Part shown: piece after piece, positions 57,691 to 61,597 of the stretch
Numbering within the stretch: position 1 is the first letter of the stretch
How the letters are laid out: every line of letters starts with the position of its first letter
NCBI GenBank assembly: GCA_905221065.1
Contig: CAJNBS010000009.1
Coordinates: 1 to 61,597, forward strand
Source of the DNA: a bacterium
Lineage (GTDB): Bacteria > Bacillota > Bacilli > Lactobacillales > Streptococcaceae
DNA length: 61,597 nt
Direction of reading: 5' to 3'
The notes under the pieces: model-generated
What the model was told of the DNA's origin: nothing
Databases searched by the model: none
Seen by the model: the letters and a program-made list of their open reading frames with translations, nothing else
Translations under genes and position numbers: made by a program

Positions 57691-58237
57691 TATTGCGCCC
57701 ATTGCTATCTTCTTTGCAACCATGCTCGTGATTCACTTTCTGAGCTCACTTATCTTTAACCTTTTTCCATTCCCAATCAAACCGACTATCGTTCATATTC
57801 CTGTCATTATTGCTAGCATTATTTACGGTCCACGAGTTGGGGTTACACTTGGATTTTTGATGGGGCTTCTTAGCTTGACAGTTAATACGATTACGATTCT
57901 GCCGACAAGCTACCTCTTCTCCCCATTTGTACCAAACGGAAATATCTACTCAGCTATCATTGCCATCGTCCCACGTATTTTGATTGGTTTAACTCCTTAT
58001 CTAGTCTATAAACTGATGAAAAACAAGACCGGTCTGATTCTAGCAGGTGCCCTTGGTTCACTTACCAACACAGTCTTTGTACTTGGTGGAATTTTCTACC
58101 TTTTTGGAAATGTCTTTGATGGTAATATCCAAAAACTCTTAGCAACCGTTATCTCAACAAATTCGATTGCTGAATTAGTTATTTCTGCAGTTCTAACCCT
58201 AGCCATTGTTCCAAGACTGCAAACTTTGAAGAAATAA
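57674..58237 (+). CDS. ECF transporter S component, probably for pantothenate
   Basis: Six-helix membrane S component, 187 aa, with FPIKPTIVHIPVIIASIIYGPRVG split here as FPIKPTIVHIPV and YGPRVGVTLG, typical of the ECF substrate-specific subunits. It overlaps coaC (AAAGGA upstream of its ATG lies inside coaC), so it is translated with the CoA genes. Pantothenate as cargo (PanT-like) is inferred from the operon; riboflavin or another vitamin cannot be excluded. Followed by a terminator. Confidence 0.82.
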   Translation: MKKRSNIAPIAIFFATMLVIHFLSSLIFNLFPFPIKPTIVHIPVIIASIIYGPRVGVTLGFLMGLLSLTVNTITILPTSYLFSPFVPNGNIYSAIIAIVPRILIGLTPYLVYKLMKNKTGLILAGALGSLTNTVFVLGGIFYLFGNVFDGNIQKLLATVISTNSIAELVISAVLTLAIVPRLQTLKK

Positions 58238-58277
58238 AAACAATCTCCGCTTTCAAGCTCGAAGGTGGAGATTTTGT
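58237..58277 (+). terminator. Terminator of the coaB-coaC-ECF S operon
   Basis: AATCTCCGCTTTC pairs with GAAGGTGGAGATT (two wobbles), followed by TTTGTTTG. Confidence 0.75.
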
Positions 58278-58367
58278 TTGATGTAGTTTGTTTTTTAGTG
58301 AAATTTTTACCAGCTTTCAACTTAAAAATGACCTATAAACCCAAGTAAATCCTTGCTTTATTGTCTT

Positions 58368-58400
58368 GTTTATTGTACTATACTAGTGTATATACATATA
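58368..58400 (+). promoter_or_regulatory. niaX-niaR promoter region with possible NiaR operator
   Basis: A TACTATACTAG -10 region is followed by the palindrome TGTATATACA (58387-58396) just upstream of the niaX ribosome site. NiaR, encoded by the second gene, represses niacin uptake genes in Firmicutes, so this palindrome is the natural candidate; the exact streptococcal consensus was not checked. Confidence 0.4.
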
Positions 58401-58414
58401 AAAAGGAGATTCTT

Positions 58415-58942
58415 ATGAATACACGAAAAAAGACCCAATTTATGACAATGACGGCCCTCTTAACGGCTATTGCGATTTTGATTCCCATTGTTATGCCCTT
58501 TAAGATTGTCATTCCACCTGCTTCTTACACTTTGGGGAGCCACATTGCTATTTTTATCGCCATGTTCTTATCGCCCTTGATGGCAGTTTTTGTCATCCTA
58601 GCCTCTAGTTTTGGATTTTTGATGGCTGGCTATCCTATGGTTATCGTTTTTCGAGCTTTTTCCCATATCTTTTTTGGGACTCTAGGAGCTCTTTACTTAC
58701 AAAAATTCCCCGATACCCTAGATAAACCAAAATCTTCCTGGGTTTTCAATTTTGTTTTGGCTATCGTTCATGCTCTTGCTGAAGTATTAGCCTGCGTCCT
58801 TTTTTACGCAACTTCTGGTACTAATGTAGAAAATATGTTTTATGTTCTATTTGTGCTAGTTGGATTTGGCACAATTATCCATAGTATGGTAGACTATACA
58901 TTAGCACTAGCTGTCTATAAAGTGCTTCGAAAACGCCGTTAA
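58415..58942 (+). CDS. niaX: Niacin ECF transporter S component NiaX
   Basis: Membrane S component for niacin uptake with the shared ECF module. 175 aa from the ATG at 58415 (MNTRKKTQFMTMTALL), with AAAAGGAGA upstream; a longer start is not supported. Five to six helices; conserved PFKIVIPPASYTLGSH and a Gly-rich AGYPMVIVFRAF. Assignment to niacin rests on the NiaR gene directly downstream. Confidence 0.87.
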   Translation: MNTRKKTQFMTMTALLTAIAILIPIVMPFKIVIPPASYTLGSHIAIFIAMFLSPLMAVFVILASSFGFLMAGYPMVIVFRAFSHIFFGTLGALYLQKFPDTLDKPKSSWVFNFVLAIVHALAEVLACVLFYATSGTNVENMFYVLFVLVGFGTIIHSMVDYTLALAVYKVLRKRR

Positions 58943-58952
58943 AAGGAAAACT

Positions 58953-59468
58953 ATGACAAAAGATCGCAAACAAGCCCTGCTCCAACGCTTAAAAGAAGCT
59001 CCTAAAGCCCTCAATGGCCAAAGTTTGGCTGAACATTTTCATGTCACACGTCAGGTCATTGTACAGGACATTGCAATTTTGAGAGCCGATGGCGCTCCTA
59101 TCCTATCCACTAATCGTGGCTACGTCTATAAGCAAATTGATACTAACCCTTATGTCCACAAACTTTTCAAAGTTAAACATGAAGTTGAAGAAATCGGTCA
59201 AGAACTCCTTGCTATCGTAGATAATGGTGGACGTGTCCAAAACACCTTGATTGACCATCCCGTTTATGGAGAAATTGAAACCTTGCTGAAACTGTCTTGC
59301 CGCAGAGATGTTCAGCATTTTCTAGAACAAGTCGAGCATTCAGACTTTAGACCTTTATCTGAATTGACAGATGGCATCCATTATCACCTAGTCGAAGCAG
59401 AGACACAACAAGACCTCCACTATATCGAGGAGGCCTTGGACCAACTTGGCTATTTAGTAAAAGACTAG
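58953..59468 (+). CDS. niaR: Niacin-responsive transcriptional repressor NiaR
   Basis: Represses niacin uptake and salvage genes when niacin is available. 171 aa. N-terminal HTH_11 winged helix at about 5-60 (LAEHFHVTRQVIVQDIAIL), then a 3H ligand-binding domain with its conserved His residues in LIDHPVYGEIETLL, EHSDFRPLSELTDG and IHYHLVEA. Ten bases after niaX; autoregulation is likely. Its TAG stop overlaps the stop of a truncated NUDIX relic on the other strand. Confidence 0.93.
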   Translation: MTKDRKQALLQRLKEAPKALNGQSLAEHFHVTRQVIVQDIAILRADGAPILSTNRGYVYKQIDTNPYVHKLFKVKHEVEEIGQELLAIVDNGGRVQNTLIDHPVYGEIETLLKLSCRRDVQHFLEQVEHSDFRPLSELTDGIHYHLVEAETQQDLHYIEEALDQLGYLVKD

Positions 59469-59711
59469 AAGATTTCTTTCTCCCAATCGTATTCTGTACG
59501 GCGAGGGTAGAAAAACTCTGACTTGTCAGGAGCTTCCATCATCTCCATCAAGGGTAGTATATCATAGACCAGATCCAAGTTTGGAATCTGGTCTTTTTGA
59601 ACCCAAGAAACTTCTCTTTCTTCTGAAGAGCGAAGGGTACCAGTGAACTCGGTCGTTTTATAGTCAATTGAACTATAAAAAACCAGCCCTATAATAATAT
59701 TTTCATCGCTC
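59465..59711 (-). pseudogene. Truncated NUDIX hydrolase (C-terminal part only)
   Basis: The minus strand reads about 82 codons, ENIIIGLVFYSSIDYKTTEF, REVSWVQKDQIPNLDLVYD, and ends EYDWEKEIF then TAG at 59467-59465. This resembles the C-terminal half of a NUDIX hydrolase. The frame is closed upstream by a TAG at about 59714 and no start or NUDIX box (GX5EX7REUXEEXGU) is present. The missing 5' part is where a SPRITE-like element now begins, suggesting deletion at the repeat. Confidence 0.65.
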
Positions 59712-59733
59712 TAAATATCACAAAAAGGATGGG

Positions 59734-59826
59734 CAAAAACTCAATTTCAGGAGAAAATGAAGTAAATCTTCCCACAATAAAACGCATAGTATCAAGGTTT
59801 CAACACCTGATATTATGCGTTTTTCT
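59734..59826. repeat. SPRITE-like element with terminator hairpin (copy 2)
   Basis: AAAACTCAATTTCAGGAG, GAAAATGAAGTAAATCTTCC, and the stem AACGCATAGTATCAAG / CCTGATATTATGCGTT. About 88% identical to the copy at 42953-43046. It lies between the NUDIX relic and the surface-protein gene. The rest of the 59469-59959 gap (from 59827) shows nothing recognisable. Confidence 0.75.
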
Positions 59827-59959
59827 GATTTTAAAGACTTTCTACCCAGCCTCTTCTAAATATTAGCTTTTCTTCAACCTATTACAGTTGACAAAGAGCC
59901 ACTAGATCTTAGCTTTTATAGAAATATCTTTCTAATCCAACATTTCACTTTTTTTGCTA

Positions 59960-61597
59960 TTACTTAAGCTTAGAAATGATTGCTTTCAATTGTTCTACTA
60001 ACTTAGCTTCTGTCTCTGCTGAGCCACTTTCTTCTTTCACGAAATCAAGAGTTTCTTGGAGAAGTTTTTGGGCTTTAGCTAGGACTTTTTTGTCTGCTTT
60101 TGCTACATCTTGTTGTTCTAGAACCTTAGTCAATTCAATACTTAATTGCTTGAGTTCTGAATCTTTCTTACGACGAATCAACCAGAAAATAATTACTCCT
60201 AACAGAGCAAGAAGACCTGCTACAAACACTCCTGTTGGTACTGAGTATGTTTCAGACATCTTATCTGAATCCTTGCTATCTTCTGCTACTTTCTTAACAT
60301 CGCTCTTGTCTTGTGCAGTTTTGCTATCAACGTCATTTACTTTTACATCTTTAAGAGATGCTAAGGCTTTCTTAACAGCTTCTACTGCATCACGCAAACC
60401 TTGTTCTGTTAAATCACTGTCTGAAATAGCTTTCTTAGCATCTAGGAGAACAGTTTTGGCTGCATCAATTTTCGCATCTGATACCTTTGTCAAGGCTTTC
60501 AAACGTTCTTCTAATTCATAAGATAAAGTACGAAGTTCTGACTTGTCTAATTGCTGTTTAGCTGAAACAGGCGATTCTTCCTTATCTACATCTTCCATAC
60601 TTCTGTCTGTTCTAGATTGATCAGCTGACAGTGTTGAAGGTTCTTTGTCACGAATTGAATCTTCATCTGGAGTTACAGTATTATCTGTACTTGAAGCTTG
60701 GACAGGAGTTGAAGGTTGCCCCTCTCCATCTGGTTGTGTAGGTTGAGAAGTTGGAACAGATGGAGATGCTTGAGCAGAAGAATCATTCTGAACAGGATGA
60801 CTAGGTTGAACAGTTGATGATGTCGATGATACATAATTTCCATTTAATGCATTCTTAGCTGTGTTTATTGCTGATACTGCGTCATTTACTTCTGTTTGTG
60901 TCGCATTATCTCTTGCTAATACTGCTTTACCTGCTGTTACCGCTTGGTCGTATGTGGCTTTCTTACTTGCTTCGGCATTGTAGTACGCTGCTGTTGCTTT
61001 TGTTGCTGCGTCTTCTGTGCTTGTTGCTGTTCGGAGTGCGTCTTTGTTTGTTGCGACTCCACCTAATGCTGCTTTAGCGTCAGTGATTGCACTTGTCGCA
61101 TTATCTACTTCCGTTTGTGTCGCATTCGCTTTATCCTTGATTTGTTTTCCGCTTGCGATAGCTTGGTCATAGACTCTTTGTTTTTCTGGTGTCGCATTAT
61201 AGTAAGCTGAACTTGCTTTCGTTGTTGCGTCATCTGAAAGTGCTGTCGTTAACGCTGTCTTATTCGTGTCTTGACCACCTAATGCTGCTTTAGCGTCAGT
61301 GATTGCACTTGTCGCATTATCTACTTCCGTTTGTGTCGCATTCGCTTTATCCTTGATTTGTTTTCCGCTTGCGATAGCTTGGTCATAGACTCTTTGTTTT
61401 TCTGGTGTCGCATTATAGTAAGCTGAACTTGCTTTCGTTGTTGTTTCACCTGAAAGTGCTGTCGTTAACGCTGTCTTATTCGTGTCTTGACCACCTAATG
61501 CTGCTTTAGCGTCAGTGATTGCACTTGTCGCATTATCTACTTCCGTTTGTGTCGCATTCGCTTTATCCTTGATTTGTTTTCCGCTTGCGATAGCTTG
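59960..61597 (-). CDS. Repeat-rich membrane-anchored surface protein, C-terminal part (runs off right edge)
   Basis: The frame is open from the right edge to TAA at 59960 (about 545 codons); the N-terminus is missing. First come at least three to four 72-residue repeats (216 bp) built on TPEKQRVYDQAIASGKQI and ATQTEVDNATSAITDAKAAL, resembling FIVAR-like helical modules of Gram-positive surface proteins. Then a Ser/Pro/Gln-rich linker (SSTSSTVQPSHPVQND), a helical acidic region, a membrane helix (VFVAGLLALLGVIIFWLI) and RRKK. About 65 further charged residues follow in the cytoplasm. No LPXTG is seen; only SVPTG stands before the helix. So it is a single-pass membrane protein rather than a sortase substrate, unless SVPTG is used. 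Ligand unknown. Confidence 0.82.
   Translation of the reverse strand, partial: QAIASGKQIKDKANATQTEVDNATSAITDAKAALGGQDTNKTALTTALSGETTTKASSAYYNATPEKQRVYDQAIASGKQIKDKANATQTEVDNATSAITDAKAALGGQDTNKTALTTALSDDATTKASSAYYNATPEKQRVYDQAIASGKQIKDKANATQTEVDNATSAITDAKAALGGVATNKDALRTATSTEDAATKATAAYYNAEASKKATYDQAVTAGKAVLARDNATQTEVNDAVSAINTAKNALNGNYVSSTSSTVQPSHPVQNDSSAQASPSVPTSQPTQPDGEGQPSTPVQASSTDNTVTPDEDSIRDKEPSTLSADQSRTDRSMEDVDKEESPVSAKQQLDKSELRTLSYELEERLKALTKVSDAKIDAAKTVLLDAKKAISDSDLTEQGLRDAVEAVKKALASLKDVKVNDVDSKTAQDKSDVKKVAEDSKDSDKMSETYSVPTGVFVAGLLALLGVIIFWLIRRKKDSELKQLSIELTKVLEQQDVAKADKKVLAKAQKLLQETLDFVKEESGSAETEAKLVEQLKAIISKLK
60843..61597 (-). repeat. 216-bp tandem repeats (72-aa FIVAR-like units)
   Basis: Units start at about 60845, 61061, 61277 and 61493 on the plus strand, with a 216-bp period. 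The units from 61061 to the edge are almost identical; the most C-terminal unit (60845-61060) is clearly diverged, as expected for an array that expands and contracts internally. Continues past the right edge. Confidence 0.88.

Noticed and set aside
60868..61077. Leu-rich plus-strand frame at the right edge
   Set aside because: Antisense of the Asn/Ala/Thr-rich surface-protein repeat; no start signal.

Overview
The window is chromosomal DNA of a mitis-group Streptococcus (S. mitis, S. pseudopneumoniae or S. pneumoniae type). Evidence is the near-complete pneumococcal-style IgA1 protease, paired histidine-triad (Pht) proteins beside the zinc lipoprotein AdcAII, RexAB, BOX elements, SPRITE-like terminator repeats and a preQ1-II riboswitch. 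Most of it is ordinary core genome. Accessory or rearranged patches lie at both ends and at 15.7-17.1 kb, 38.6-38.8 kb and 59.4-59.9 kb.

Left part (1-16.7 kb, all minus strand): the N-terminal piece of a ZmpB-like M26 metalloprotease, the complete IgA1 protease iga, an uncharacterised Cys-rich 392-aa protein, and the rexB-rexA double-strand-break repair operon. Next comes a CPBP membrane protease preceded by a previously hidden double-glycine bacteriocin gene that carries an in-frame TAG. That pair looks like a silenced bacteriocin plus its immunity gene.

17-26.4 kb: a zinc-acquisition locus, adcAII-phtE and a separately promoted phtD-like gene. Both transcription units have a TTGACA promoter with an AdcR-type operator just downstream of the -10. 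Each Pht protein carries seven histidine triads, and their first ~540 residues are almost identical. An amino-acid permease follows.

26.4-34.4 kb: a long minus-strand run, tdk-GNAT-prfA-prmC-tsaC-GNAT-glyA-nucleoid protein-lysozyme-like-DUF1002, covering translation termination, tRNA modification and one-carbon metabolism. 34.5-43 kb: tautomerase, mnmE, dapA, asd, an asd-motif small RNA with its own promoter and terminator, tRNA-Thr with an integrase tail abutting its 3' end, the preQ1-II-controlled queT, gtrA, mscL, hemH and pepT.

43-54.4 kb: pta-rluD-nadK-relQ on the minus strand; a CYTH protein, prs, a cysteine desulfurase, two small DUF proteins, rex and a C26 amidotransferase on the plus strand; then radC and pcrA. 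54.5-59.5 kb: fhs, then coaB-coaC-ECF S component and niaX-niaR, a cofactor and vitamin group. 59.5-61.6 kb: a truncated NUDIX relic beside a SPRITE-like element, and the C-terminal part of a repeat-rich membrane-anchored surface protein that runs off the right edge.

The most interesting observations are the nonsense-interrupted bacteriocin with its CPBP partner, the duplicated seven-triad Pht pair, two probable leaderless genes (gtrA, coaB), and the surface protein that ends in a membrane helix plus a cytoplasmic tail rather than an LPXTG signal. All identifications rest on reading the sequence and recalled family knowledge; no database search was run.
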